This document shows, one piece after another, positions 8,089 through 14,466 of a DNA stretch of 29,253 bases (the stretch's first letter is position 1; every line of letters starts with the position of its first letter). Source of the DNA: a virus; IMG/VR virus record IMGVR_UViG_3300021963_000494, positions 1-29,253 of that record; one strand, 5' to 3'. A program made the position numbers and the translations under genes. The notes below the pieces were generated by a model. The model had not been told where the DNA came from and did not search any database. It saw nothing but the letters and a program-made list of their open reading frames with translations.

Positions 8089-8382
8089 ATGAGCAGAACA
8101 CAACCTAAAGTAATACTAGAAATAGTTGATAAAGAAACATACAAATGTGATCAAATTGTAGAGGCAGCAGGAATATGGGCTGTGTTCTATGATAACCAAC
8201 CTATCAACTTAAAAAGTCAACATTACTTAGATAGTGAAGCCGTTCCAAAATATAAAAAAACAAGTTTTAGTAATCCCGGTCATGCAAGAAATCTATGCCG
8301 CAAACTGAATACACAATTCAAAACTGATAAATTTACTGTGGTGTTTATGAACAACGGCACACGTGTTTATCCAGATGAATAA
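8089..8382 (+). CDS. Small hypothetical protein
   Basis: 97 residues, 3 nt after the previous stop, probably translated by coupling. Begins MSRTQPKVILEIVDKETYK, and has an Ile/Trp-rich middle (AAGIWAVFYDNQPINLKS). NPGHARNLCRKLNTQFKTDKFTVVFMNNG may form a small alpha/beta fold. No known family. Confidence 0.65.
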   Translation: MSRTQPKVILEIVDKETYKCDQIVEAAGIWAVFYDNQPINLKSQHYLDSEAVPKYKKTSFSNPGHARNLCRKLNTQFKTDKFTVVFMNNGTRVYPDE

Positions 8383-8761
8383 AATCAGATACAAAGAACA
8401 ACTAACTAAAACTGTAATAGACCAGTTATCTGATACTACTTGGTCATATGAAGAAGCAATAAAGAAATGGTGGTTTAATCCTCGTGGTGGATTAAGACTC
8501 ACTCAAGTTGGTGATCTGGAATTACGGTTTGCTAAAATTGAACACTATAACCACGACTTTGAAGCATCCAAAAAATATAGTTGGTATGCCTTCATTCTGG
8601 ACTTAGACAAAAAAATCAAATGTCCCTACTATATTGATGTAAATAAAAGTGATAAAGGTAATAAACCTTTTATCAGGTTATATGACAGTAGAATATCTAT
8701 GTTACTTAATTTGTACGGTGATCTAGATAGTTACTTACATTCAATAAAGGTAAAAAAATGA
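8375..8761 (+). CDS. Hypothetical protein
   Basis: 128 residues from ATG 8375, overlapping the previous gene by 8 nt (a GTG at 8363 is a less likely start). Trp-rich N-terminal half (TTWSYEEAIKKWWFNPRGGLRLTQ), then LELRFAKIEHYNHDFE and a charged C-terminal half. The style resembles small phage transcription-associated or host-takeover proteins but no family is identified. Confidence 0.65.
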   Translation: MNKIRYKEQLTKTVIDQLSDTTWSYEEAIKKWWFNPRGGLRLTQVGDLELRFAKIEHYNHDFEASKKYSWYAFILDLDKKIKCPYYIDVNKSDKGNKPFIRLYDSRISMLLNLYGDLDSYLHSIKVKK

Positions 8762-8934
8762 CAGAAGAAAAGAAAAGCAAGAACCCGTTTATTAACATGG
8801 CTAACGAAGCCAAAAAGAATAACACCGAACTTCATCCGGGCTTAGGTAAGGCTCCAAAGAAACAAGGACCTAAACCTAATTCAAAAGGATTCGGGGGAAG
8901 TAGTGTGGTAAGACGCACTGGTCGTGGCGGTTGA
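8758..8934 (+). CDS. Small basic hypothetical protein (58 aa)
   Basis: ATGA overlap with the previous gene. Sequence MTEEKKSKNPFINMANEAKK, then a Gly/Lys/Pro-rich, probably disordered C terminus (APKKQGPKPNSKGFGGSS) ending RRTGRGG. The N-terminal NPFINMANEAK helix and basic tail suggest a small nucleic-acid- or protein-binding peptide, but function is unknown. Confidence 0.6.
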   Translation: MTEEKKSKNPFINMANEAKKNNTELHPGLGKAPKKQGPKPNSKGFGGSSVVRRTGRGG

Positions 8935-8944
8935 TGTAAACTTT

Positions 8945-8972
8945 TTTACAGGCTACCGCGTTATATATATGT
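8945..8972 (+). promoter_or_regulatory. Weak candidate promoter
   Basis: TTTACA (8945-8950) followed by the AT run TTATATATATGTAGA. Spacing to the best -10 (TATATA) is about 15 nt, so it is suboptimal. The TATATAnATGTAGA stretch resembles that at the dnaK promoter. Confidence 0.3.
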
Positions 8973-9012
8973 AGACAAAACTACGAATTCATTAACTTCA
9001 AAGGAAAACAAA

Positions 9013-9243
9013 ATGAAACTAATCGCAACTCTAATCGCTACCCTAGTTACAGTATCTGCATTTGCCGCAGAGCCAGCAAAAGCACCAGCTGCCCCAGCAG
9101 CCGCCACTGCTCCAGCTACACCGGCAGCACCTGCTGGCGAAATGAAATTAGCTAAGAAGAAGGCTGACAAGGAGGCTGAAAAGAAAGCTAATCCCAAAAG
9201 CGAACCAGCTAAGGATCAAAAAGCCGAAGCTACTAAGAAGTAA
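9013..9243 (+). CDS. Small exported Ala/Pro/Lys-rich protein
   Basis: 76 residues, AAAGGA before ATG 9013. Residues 1-18 are a clear Sec signal peptide (MKLIATLIATLVTVSAFA, cleavage expected before AEPAK). The mature part is low complexity: Ala/Pro-rich to about residue 42, then Lys/Glu/Ala-rich. It is probably periplasmic and unstructured; bacterial relatives are often annotated only as hypothetical secreted proteins. No enzymatic motif. The following stretch stays open in the -1 frame (see 9248-9451). Confidence 0.7.
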   Translation: MKLIATLIATLVTVSAFAAEPAKAPAAPAAATAPATPAAPAGEMKLAKKKADKEAEKKANPKSEPAKDQKAEATKK

Positions 9244-9247
9244 TCCA

Positions 9248-9451
9248 ATAAGATACTCATTAATCAAACAAGGGGCTGATCCAAGTCTATTAGAGTTTGA
9301 TGATGAGGCTCTTTGTACTAGATATCGTAAAGTTAAAATTGTTGAAGAAGATGTAGACGATACATTATCCGAGTACGCAGAAAATAGATTACTAATTGCT
9401 AGAGTGCTTGCTCTAAAAAAGTATAGAGAAATACATGATAGAGTAGGATAG
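9248..9451 (+). other. Open reading frame without a normal start codon
   Basis: 67 codons open to TAG (9449-9451), with protein-like content: RYSLIKQGADPSLLEFDDE, then EDVDDTLSEYAENRLLIARVLALKKY. The frame is the -1 frame of the 9013 gene and is open back to 9152, but it holds no ATG, GTG or TTG before the plausible protein. It could use ATA 9248, be reached by a -1 slip on CAA-AAA-G of the upstream gene, be a decayed gene, or reflect a point error. It is the only sizeable stretch on the plus strand here without a normal gene. Confidence 0.4.
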
Positions 9452-9452
9452 G

Positions 9453-9460
9453 CATAAATA
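9453..9460 (+). promoter_or_regulatory. T4-type late promoter motif CATAAATA
   Basis: CATAAATA, 3 nt before a short ATG at 9464 and about 60 nt before the gene at 9522. The expected transcript would begin at about 9464-9466, directly on the pseudoknot described next. Confidence 0.45.
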
Positions 9461-9463
9461 ATA

Positions 9464-9493
9464 ATGCAGTTATGGGTTCTGCATAAAAACCCA
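9464..9493 (+). ncRNA. Predicted H-type pseudoknot in 5' leader, overlapping a 21-codon leader ORF
   Basis: Stem 1 is ATGCAG (9464-9469) with CTGCAT (9479-9484); stem 2 is TGGGTT (9473-9478) with AACCCA (9488-9493). The arms interleave: loop 1 is 3 nt, there is no gap between stems, and loop 3 is AAA, the geometry of a compact H-type pseudoknot. It sits 18 nt before the AGGAG of the 9522 gene. A 21-codon ORF (9464-9529) runs through it. Could stabilise the mRNA or switch translation. Confidence 0.45.
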
Positions 9494-9521
9494 ATTTTAA
9501 ACACACACATAGGAGATAAAA

Positions 9522-9797
9522 ATGTTTAACACTTTCAATTACGCCGCTATTGACGCGGTCCAAGAAGCTAAAAAGCAATTCGTAACAAATTTCGTACAAC
9601 ACGAAGGAATTGCCAAAGCAATGAACACATTCGTTGATTCCCAAGCAGATTACACAAAGCGTTATGCTGATGCAACAATGGCTTTTGCTACATCATTGGG
9701 TTTAATTTTTACAAGCAAACAGTTCTTTGACGAAGTTGCCAAAACTGTAAAGTTCCCAACAGCAGCCAAAAAAGCTGCCAGTAAGAAAGCAGAATAA
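9522..9797 (+). CDS. Phasin-like small protein
   Basis: 91 residues with AGGAG upstream. Almost entirely amphipathic helix: AIDAVQEAKKQFVTNF, then NTFVDSQADYTKRYADATMAFATSL, ending in a basic Ala/Lys tail (AAKKAASKKAE). The FVDxQxxYTK...A pattern and Lys/Ala tail resemble phasins, which coat polyhydroxyalkanoate granules, and the tail resembles PhaF/histone H1-like DNA-binding tails. Similarity is by pattern only. It has its own leader with a late motif and pseudoknot, so it may be made in large amounts late in infection. Confidence 0.5.
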   Translation: MFNTFNYAAIDAVQEAKKQFVTNFVQHEGIAKAMNTFVDSQADYTKRYADATMAFATSLGLIFTSKQFFDEVAKTVKFPTAAKKAASKKAE

Positions 9798-9799
9798 TC

Positions 9800-9886
9800 A
9801 TGTTTGCAAAATTAATAGATAGCATCCTAGAGGCTATACAGGCTATTAAGAAATATAGATCAGGACCTGGTTTAAAAGGTAGATAA
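9800..9886 (+). CDS. Very small protein (28 aa)
   Basis: ATG 9800 follows the previous stop by 2 nt; TAA at 9884-9886. Sequence: an amphipathic helix MFAKLIDSILEAIQAIKKY followed by RSGPGLKGR. Likely translated by coupling; could be membrane-associated. Small size makes this tentative. Confidence 0.45.
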   Translation: MFAKLIDSILEAIQAIKKYRSGPGLKGR

Positions 9887-9898
9887 ACCCAAACTAGA

Positions 9899-9927
9899 TT
9901 GACTGGTATTCTTAACAGTTATATAAT
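9899..9927 (+). promoter_or_regulatory. Sigma70-type promoter
   Basis: TTGACT (9899-9904), 17-nt spacer, TATAAT (9922-9927), then CAGGAG and ATG 9952. Confidence 0.8.
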
Positions 9928-9951
9928 TCACACACAAACACAGGAGACAAT

Positions 9952-10224
9952 ATGTCAGATTACACACCAAAAATGCCTGAAGTCAAATTCAGCAAAAACG
10001 GCTATGAGATTCGTAGTGATGTCCTCGGAATGGCTAAAGATTTCGTAGAAAAAGAATACAGCATGAAATTTGCTGGATGGGAATTAACTGCAATAAAGGA
10101 TCCTAAAACAGGTGAATTTGTTAGCAAAGTTGAAATGCCAGTCTTTCCTGGACTAGAACAAATCCTAGAAACTGCGGAAAAAATGTATGGTTTTGTAAAT
10201 CAAACTACTACAACTAAAAAGTAA
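9952..10224 (+). CDS. Hypothetical protein
   Basis: 90 residues with its own promoter and AGGAG. Begins MSDYTPKMPEVKFSKNGYEIRSDVLGMAKDF; middle KFAGWELTAIKDPKTGEFVSKVEMP; helical C terminus ending TTTTKK. Resembles short phasin-like or granule-associated phage proteins only in size and helix content. Followed by an AAAAAGTAATACTTA repeat and a strong terminator, so it is a monocistronic unit. Confidence 0.7.
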   Translation: MSDYTPKMPEVKFSKNGYEIRSDVLGMAKDFVEKEYSMKFAGWELTAIKDPKTGEFVSKVEMPVFPGLEQILETAEKMYGFVNQTTTTKK

Positions 10225-10237
10225 TACTTAGTATTAC
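10216..10237 (+). repeat. AAAAAGTAATACTTA gene-end repeat, copy 1
   Basis: The 15-mer overlaps the Lys-Lys-stop end of the gene; here GTAATAC-TTA-GTATTAC (10221-10237) forms a perfect 7-bp inverted repeat. Identical 15-mers lie at 10610 and 27565, and a variant at 27839. Confidence 0.7.
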
Positions 10238-10241
10238 ATTT

Positions 10242-10262
10242 AGCCCCGGAAACGGGGCTTTT
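10242..10262 (+). terminator. Rho-independent terminator
   Basis: AGCCCCG (10242-10248), GAAA tetraloop, CGGGGCT (10253-10259), then TTT. Ends the 9952 unit just before the next promoter. Confidence 0.88.
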
Positions 10263-10269
10263 CCACGGC

Positions 10270-10298
10270 TTGACAATAAATCGGTTTGGGCATATAAT
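10270..10298 (+). promoter_or_regulatory. Sigma70-type promoter, cassette copy
   Basis: TTGACA (10270-10275), spacer ATAAATCGGTTTGGGCA, TATAAT (10293-10298). The palindrome AATACATGTATT (10296-10307) overlaps the -10 and start, followed by the shared leader TTGATTGATTAAAGGAGC. Confidence 0.88.
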
Positions 10299-10327
10299 AC
10301 ATGTATTGATTGATTAAAGGAGCTTGT

Positions 10328-10618
10328 ATGAGTAACGTAGATTTTGACATTCGTGTAGCAGTCGGCAAAGATATGCAACAAAAACGTGAAATCCGTATGT
10401 ATGGTTGCACCGAAGCACAAATGCGTGAGGCTGTAGAACAAAGTCTTACTTTTCGTCATTCAGGTCCTGCTATGATGGCAGCTAGCCTTATGAGTGATTG
10501 TCAGGAAATGATTGCTTACGACAACGGCGGTTCTTACGATTTCATGGTCATTGAAGATGTTCGCCAGGCACTGAATCGTGCTAAGTGGATCCTGTTTGAA
10601 TACTGTGATAAAAAGTAA
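10328..10618 (+). CDS. Hypothetical cassette gene
   Basis: 96 residues from ATG 10328, with AAAGGAG in the leader. Starts SNVDFDIRVAVGKDMQQKREIRMYGCTEAQM, with helical RHSGPAMMAASLMSDCQEMIA and YDFMVIEDVRQALNRAKWILFEYCDKK. Possibly a small alpha/beta domain; no known family. Ends in Lys-Lys-stop inside the AAAAAGTAATACTTA repeat, as do other cassette genes. Strong early-type promoter suggests a host-takeover role, by inference. Confidence 0.7.
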   Translation: MSNVDFDIRVAVGKDMQQKREIRMYGCTEAQMREAVEQSLTFRHSGPAMMAASLMSDCQEMIAYDNGGSYDFMVIEDVRQALNRAKWILFEYCDKK

Positions 10619-10624
10619 TACTTA
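10610..10624 (+). repeat. AAAAAGTAATACTTA gene-end repeat, copy 2
   Basis: Identical to copy 1, again covering Lys-Lys-stop at the end of a cassette gene. Confidence 0.7.
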
Positions 10625-10643
10625 ATGTTGCATTACCCAAAGG

Positions 10644-10672
10644 TTGACAATAAATCACTTTGGGTATATAAT
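10644..10672 (+). promoter_or_regulatory. Sigma70-type promoter, cassette copy with flanking inverted repeat
   Basis: TTGACA (10644-10649), spacer ATAAATCACTTTGGGTA, TATAAT (10667-10672). CCCAAAG (10636-10642) and CTTTGGG (10658-10664) form an inverted repeat around the -35. Leader identical to the 10270 and 27872 copies. Confidence 0.9.
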
Positions 10673-10701
10673 ACTTGTATTGATTGATTAAAGGAGCTGA
10701 A

Positions 10702-10974
10702 ATGTCTGCACTAGTTGAATACACATTGGAACTGTACAAATCTGACAAACGTGTCAAAGGCGGTAAGCGTCTTGTGTCAAAAGAAGAATTTGCCCCAGTC
10801 ACTAGAGCCTACATCAAGGCTGTGATTGATGCTAAAACTAAATTGGGCTTCATTGTTGAACCCCATGAGACTTGGGTTACCAAGCGCAACATGATGACTG
10901 GTAAGACTTATCAAGAACGTTATGACACCCCGTATTTCTGTTCACCCTCTAGCGAATCTTTTTGGAGCAACTAA
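10702..10974 (+). CDS. Hypothetical cassette gene
   Basis: 90 residues from ATG 10702 (AAAGGAG upstream; TTG at 10684 rejected). Begins SALVEYTLELYKSDKRVKGGKRLVSKEEF, then RAYIKAVIDAKTKLGF and RNMMTGKTYQERYDTPYFCSPSSESF. Basic, soluble, no known family. Stop overlaps the start of the next gene (TAATG), so the two are coupled. Confidence 0.7.
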   Translation: MSALVEYTLELYKSDKRVKGGKRLVSKEEFAPVTRAYIKAVIDAKTKLGFIVEPHETWVTKRNMMTGKTYQERYDTPYFCSPSSESFWSN

Positions 10975-11645
10975 TGCCTAAATATCAGAAACCTGTTCTT
11001 AATTTTAATGCCGATGCTGTGTGGGGTGCGGCTTGTGCCGCTCAACGTATCAACGGTGAGTATGTGAAAGAGGGTCGAAATCAAATCGGTGAGTTTGGTG
11101 AGGTGTTGTCTACCAAACTCCGCAACCGTGATATCATGTTAGAGTTTTTGCACAATCCTGACAGGCTAACGGAAGAAGATGTTGAGCAGGCTAAAAAGGT
11201 TCGCAAGTACTACCAAGCATTCACTTTCAAAATTCTTAAAGGAATTAAATTGAGTGAGTTTGATAACACGGCAATGCTTATTAGCAACCGTGATATCATT
11301 AATGATAATTATGATGTAGCAGTTATCGCCAGTTTGCCCAGTTGCTATGAGCGTGGTGTCAAGCGGGATAATGTTGACCAACGAGTGAAATTTGCTACTG
11401 GTGGGTTCATCGGTAGGGTCGGTGACAAGGTTAATGTTACTGTTGAAATCTTGAAGACCATGTACAGTCAGAAGTGGAATACCAACTATGTGACCGGTAT
11501 CACTAGTGATGATCAGGCAGTATTTTTTGCTTACAATCACATTAACAATGTCGAAGTTGGTGAGACATATACCTTTTTTGGTACTGTCAAAGCACATGCC
11601 CATCGTGACAACTTAACCCAATTGAATCGGGTAAAGGTCGTTTGA
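10974..11645 (+). CDS. Hypothetical protein with predicted OB-like C-terminal half
   Basis: 223 residues from ATG 10974. N-terminal half is helical (DAVWGAACAAQRINGEYVKEGRN...TEEDVEQAKKVRKYYQAFTFKIL). The C-terminal part (about 140-223) is five beta segments: GFIGRVGDKVNVTVEIL, NYVTGITSDDQAVFFAY, EVGETYTFFGTVKAHA, ending QLNRVKVV, which looks like an OB fold. A single-strand or RNA-binding role is possible but inferred. Stop codon is inside the next -35 box. Confidence 0.65.
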   Translation: MPKYQKPVLNFNADAVWGAACAAQRINGEYVKEGRNQIGEFGEVLSTKLRNRDIMLEFLHNPDRLTEEDVEQAKKVRKYYQAFTFKILKGIKLSEFDNTAMLISNRDIINDNYDVAVIASLPSCYERGVKRDNVDQRVKFATGGFIGRVGDKVNVTVEILKTMYSQKWNTNYVTGITSDDQAVFFAYNHINNVEVGETYTFFGTVKAHAHRDNLTQLNRVKVV

Positions 11646-11670
11646 CATTATATCCTATATATAGTATACT
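11642..11670 (+). promoter_or_regulatory. Sigma70-type promoter
   Basis: TTGACA (11642-11647, containing the previous stop), 17-nt spacer, TATACT (11665-11670), then CAGGAG and ATG 11699. Likely drives the ligase operon. Confidence 0.82.
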
Positions 11671-11698
11671 ATACACATTCTTTCACACAGGAGTTTTT

Positions 11699-11824
11699 AT
11701 GAGCCATATCATCGCATTCATTCTAGGTATTGTTGTTGCAACAGTAGGCTTTACTGGCATTGCCAAAATGCTTGATAACGGTGTTGAGAAAACAAAATCC
11801 ATTGTGCAAGAGCAGGTTAAGTAA
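11699..11824 (+). CDS. Single-pass membrane miniprotein (41 aa)
   Basis: AGGAG then ATG 11699. Residues 3-25 are one transmembrane helix (HIIAFILGIVVATVGFTGI) with a short charged helix GVEKTKSIVQEQVK on the other side. Overlaps the next start (TAATG). A small inner-membrane phage protein; function unknown. Confidence 0.65.
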   Translation: MSHIIAFILGIVVATVGFTGIAKMLDNGVEKTKSIVQEQVK

Positions 11825-12009
11825 TGTACCACTTAATTTTACTTACCTTCATTACTGGTAATGGCATGCTTGAAATGAAACAGACTAGAATTGATACATT
11901 CTACACCGCTAGTGAATGTGAGAAATTCAAAGTGGTAGTAGAAAAAAATGCTTTGGATAAACTCAAGAAAGATTCAATAGTTGAGTTTGTTTGCCGACGT
12001 GAAGTTTAA
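11824..12009 (+). CDS. Small protein with hydrophobic N terminus and paired Cys
   Basis: 61 residues. Begins MYHLILLTFITGNGM, then DTFYTASECEKFKVV and ends VEFVCRREV. The layout (hydrophobic strand/helix, [FM]YT-x(2)-EC/ACL, late Cys) matches the 60-aa protein at 13359 on the other side of the ligase, so the two look like distant paralogs. A secreted, disulfide-bonded peptide is possible; function unknown. Confidence 0.6.
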   Translation: MYHLILLTFITGNGMLEMKQTRIDTFYTASECEKFKVVVEKNALDKLKKDSIVEFVCRREV

Positions 12010-12021
12010 AGGAGTTGTAGA

Positions 12022-13359
12022 ATGAGTGCAAGTTGGATTAATAAATTAAACGAGAGTGATAGTCGCCTTCATAAAGAAGATGTAATTTTACAGGCTCTCG
12101 AGGCAAGTGTCCTAGGCAATCGTATTAGTCAGATTTTCTTGGGCCTTACTAACGCCTGTTATAATCCCTATGTTACATTTGGTATTCGTCAAGTTCCCGA
12201 TACTGTGGGTATTGTTGACGCAGAAAATCCCTGGGATGAATTTAATACGTTGATGTATCAACTTAGCCAACGTAAGTTAACAGGTCATGCGGCACGTGAT
12301 GCCGTACAAAACATGGCTGAACGATTTGATAGTGAAGAATGGAACACATTTTTAGCACCGGTGTTGCGTAGAGACTTACGAGCAGGTATCAGTGATAAAA
12401 CTATCAACAAAATTTGTAAAGGTACTGAATATGAAGTGCCAATCTTTGGTTGTCAACTAGCAACTAATAGTGAAGGTCGTCCTGAAATGAAAGGTGTCAA
12501 ACGCCTTGAGCCTAAACTTGACGGTGTCCGTGTATTGTTGACCGCTATCCCAGATGAAGATGGCAATATTGTCACTATTTGTTTCAGTCGCAATGGTAAA
12601 CAGTTTGACAACTTTGGTCATATTGAAAATCAAGTGCGTGAGAACTTTGTAAAACTTACACATAAAGCCGCATCAAGTAACTTAAGCATGGGCTTTGTAA
12701 TGGATGGTGAAGTGATTGGTAATACTTTCCAAGAACTTATGCGGCAAGCACGCCGCAAGACTGATGTACAAGCAGAGGATAGTGTGTTCAATGTATTTGA
12801 CATTATACCAGTAGCAGCCTTCCGTGAAGGACATTGGAACGCACAACTACACAAACGCATTACTATTTTAGAAGATATGCGTAGTATTATTGATGACATG
12901 CCCAATGTTGAGTTGTTACCACATATCATGGTTGACTTAGATACGGCAGCAGGTAAGGATCAATTAGAACGATATGCTAAGGATCAAGTTAATCTTGGAT
13001 TTGAAGGCATTATGATTAAAAATTTAGATGCCCCATATGTCTGCAAACGCAGTACAGATTGGATGAAGTGGAAGCCCACTATTACTGTAGATTTGGAGGT
13101 TATCGGTGTTGAAGAAGGTACTGGAAGAAATAAGGGACGCCTTGGAGCTTTGGTTTGCGAGGGATACGATGACGGAAAACATATATCCGTCAATGTTGGT
13201 AGTGGGTTTAGCGATAGTGATAGAGATGACTATTGGAATAATAGTACTCACATCATTGGTCGGACTGCTGAAATCTTATGTGATGTAATTTCTCAAAACC
13301 AAGATGGTACCTACAGTTTGCGTTTCCCACGCTTTGTTAGATTTAGGGATGACAAATAA
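12022..13359 (+). CDS. ATP-dependent DNA ligase (T4 gp30-like)
   Basis: 445 residues, AAAGGAG before ATG 12022. The adenylation motif is EPKLDGVR with Lys165; downstream are FSRNGKQFDN (motif III region), MDGEVIG (motif IIIa), GFEGIMIKN (motif IV) and MKWKP (motif V). The OB domain ends YSLRFPRFVRFRDDK. The N-terminal helical domain (1-150) is that of viral/T4-type ligases. It joins nicks in phage DNA, working with the RNase H-like nuclease at 5973. Complete and probably active. Confidence 0.95.
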   Translation: MSASWINKLNESDSRLHKEDVILQALEASVLGNRISQIFLGLTNACYNPYVTFGIRQVPDTVGIVDAENPWDEFNTLMYQLSQRKLTGHAARDAVQNMAERFDSEEWNTFLAPVLRRDLRAGISDKTINKICKGTEYEVPIFGCQLATNSEGRPEMKGVKRLEPKLDGVRVLLTAIPDEDGNIVTICFSRNGKQFDNFGHIENQVRENFVKLTHKAASSNLSMGFVMDGEVIGNTFQELMRQARRKTDVQAEDSVFNVFDIIPVAAFREGHWNAQLHKRITILEDMRSIIDDMPNVELLPHIMVDLDTAAGKDQLERYAKDQVNLGFEGIMIKNLDAPYVCKRSTDWMKWKPTITVDLEVIGVEEGTGRNKGRLGALVCEGYDDGKHISVNVGSGFSDSDRDDYWNNSTHIIGRTAEILCDVISQNQDGTYSLRFPRFVRFRDDK

Positions 13360-13541
13360 TGTGGACTTTGGTGTATATTACTATTGCATTGATTAATGCC
13401 GAGTATGGACAAGTGTTGGTGCCAGTGGGCATGTACACTACTAAAGAAGCATGTTTAATTGGCCTTGAAAAAGGTAGAATTGAACTAATGGCAAAAACAA
13501 ATGTCAGCCCAAATGCTTTGAAATGTATACAGGATTCATAA
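13359..13541 (+). CDS. Small protein, look-alike of the 11824 gene
   Basis: 60 residues, 1-nt overlap with the ligase stop (TAATG). MWTLVYITIALINAEYGQ, then GMYTTKEACLIGLEKGRIEL and NALKCIQDS. Same architecture as the 11824 protein: hydrophobic start, YT-x(2)-A/EC motif and a late Cys. Possibly exported with a disulfide. Function unknown. Confidence 0.6.
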   Translation: MWTLVYITIALINAEYGQVLVPVGMYTTKEACLIGLEKGRIELMAKTNVSPNALKCIQDS

Positions 13542-13542
13542 G

Positions 13543-13764
13543 ATGAACGAACGAATTCGAGAACTTGCTGAACAAGCTACCGAGATTGTTGAAACGGCAG
13601 GACCACAATCAAGAGGCGGTTGGTCTAGCAGTTATGCTAGATTTGATAGAGAAAAGTTTGCCGAGTTGATTTTAAAAGATGTAGAAAATATAATATGGAA
13701 GGCAGAACCAAAACCTTTTGCTATTATATATGATATGTATAAACATTTTGGAGTTAAAAAATGA
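13543..13764 (+). CDS. Small phage protein of the MNERIxELAEQA type
   Basis: 73 residues. Starts MNERIRELAEQATEIVETAG and has FDREKFAELILKDVENII, the conserved helical core of a small protein seen repeatedly in T4-like and large phages. A second copy begins at 29209. No enzymatic motif; function unknown. Confidence 0.7.
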   Translation: MNERIRELAEQATEIVETAGPQSRGGWSSSYARFDREKFAELILKDVENIIWKAEPKPFAIIYDMYKHFGVKK

Positions 13765-13928
13765 ACGATAAAAAATTGTATACCATTCGTTGGACGCAGG
13801 TTTACCCTGATTTGCAGGAAAAGATTGACGAGTTGATGAATGATATGTTAGAATTGAGCGAGTATAAAGAAGCCAAACAGGTTATTGCAAAAATTAAAAA
13901 TGATATCAACGCTGGTACTACTAAGTGA
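13761..13928 (+). CDS. Small helical protein (55 aa)
   Basis: ATGA overlap with the upstream gene; stop TGA 13926-13928. MNDKKLYTIRWTQVYPDLQE followed by helices KIDELMNDMLELSEY and KEAKQVIAKIKNDIN. Coiled-coil-like; function unknown. Strictly coupled at both ends, supporting that it is real. Confidence 0.65.
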   Translation: MNDKKLYTIRWTQVYPDLQEKIDELMNDMLELSEYKEAKQVIAKIKNDINAGTTK

Positions 13929-14272
13929 ACGTTACTATTCAAGGGTATGATTCTAAGATTTACATTGCTAATAATTTGGTGATGGTAGAACCAGAGCATC
14001 CCACTAGTTTTAAAGTAGGTGAACAGGTTGTAATCAAATTAATTGAAGGTGAAAATTATGCACTAGTGATTGACCCACTTGACAGAGAAGCGGACCCATA
14101 CCATGAAACATGGAAGGTATCTTATCTCAAACCTAAAATTAAATATCCCGTAAATAATAAACCTTACATCAAACCACTAGAATATGATGCAGGTATCGTT
14201 GATTACATTATGATACTAGGTTGGGTGTTAATGATAATATGGTGTATTTGGATGTTTATAAAGGTTATATGA
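13925..14272 (+). CDS. Small membrane protein, GTG start
   Basis: 115 residues. GTG 13925 overlaps the previous stop (GTGA). Begins MNVTIQGYDSKIYIANNLVMVEPEHPTSFKVGEQVVIKLIEGENYALVIDPLD, a beta-rich soluble domain. C-terminal transmembrane helix (YIMILGWVLMIIWCIWMF) makes it a tail-anchored inner-membrane protein. No family recognised; a later ATG at 13981 is a possible alternative start. Confidence 0.65.
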   Translation: MNVTIQGYDSKIYIANNLVMVEPEHPTSFKVGEQVVIKLIEGENYALVIDPLDREADPYHETWKVSYLKPKIKYPVNNKPYIKPLEYDAGIVDYIMILGWVLMIIWCIWMFIKVI

Positions 14273-14466
14273 ATAAATCTAATTTTAAAATTTTACTCAA
14301 TAAGAAACTGGACGAGTTTGTTGGGAGAACCGATGATAAAGAAATTATAAAACAAGACATGTTAAAAATGATTTCTCAGTTGGCAAAAGAGTATCCGCAG
14401 TATATATATTACATGGAACAAATCATTAAAGAAGGAATAAAAAATGGTAACGGTAGTAAAGAGTGA
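14269..14466 (+). CDS. Small helical protein (65 aa)
   Basis: ATG 14269 in an ATGA overlap (an upstream TTG at 14221 rejected). MNKSNFKILLNKKLDEFVGR, then KEIIKQDMLKMISQLAKEYPQYIYYMEQIIKEGIKNG. Charged helical; overlaps the following gene by 23 nt. Function unknown. Confidence 0.6.
   Translation: MNKSNFKILLNKKLDEFVGRTDDKEIIKQDMLKMISQLAKEYPQYIYYMEQIIKEGIKNGNGSKE

Noticed and set aside
9464-9493. preQ1-I or SAM-II-like riboswitch
   Set aside because: The topology is similar but the conserved loop bases of those riboswitches are not present; kept only as an unnamed pseudoknot.
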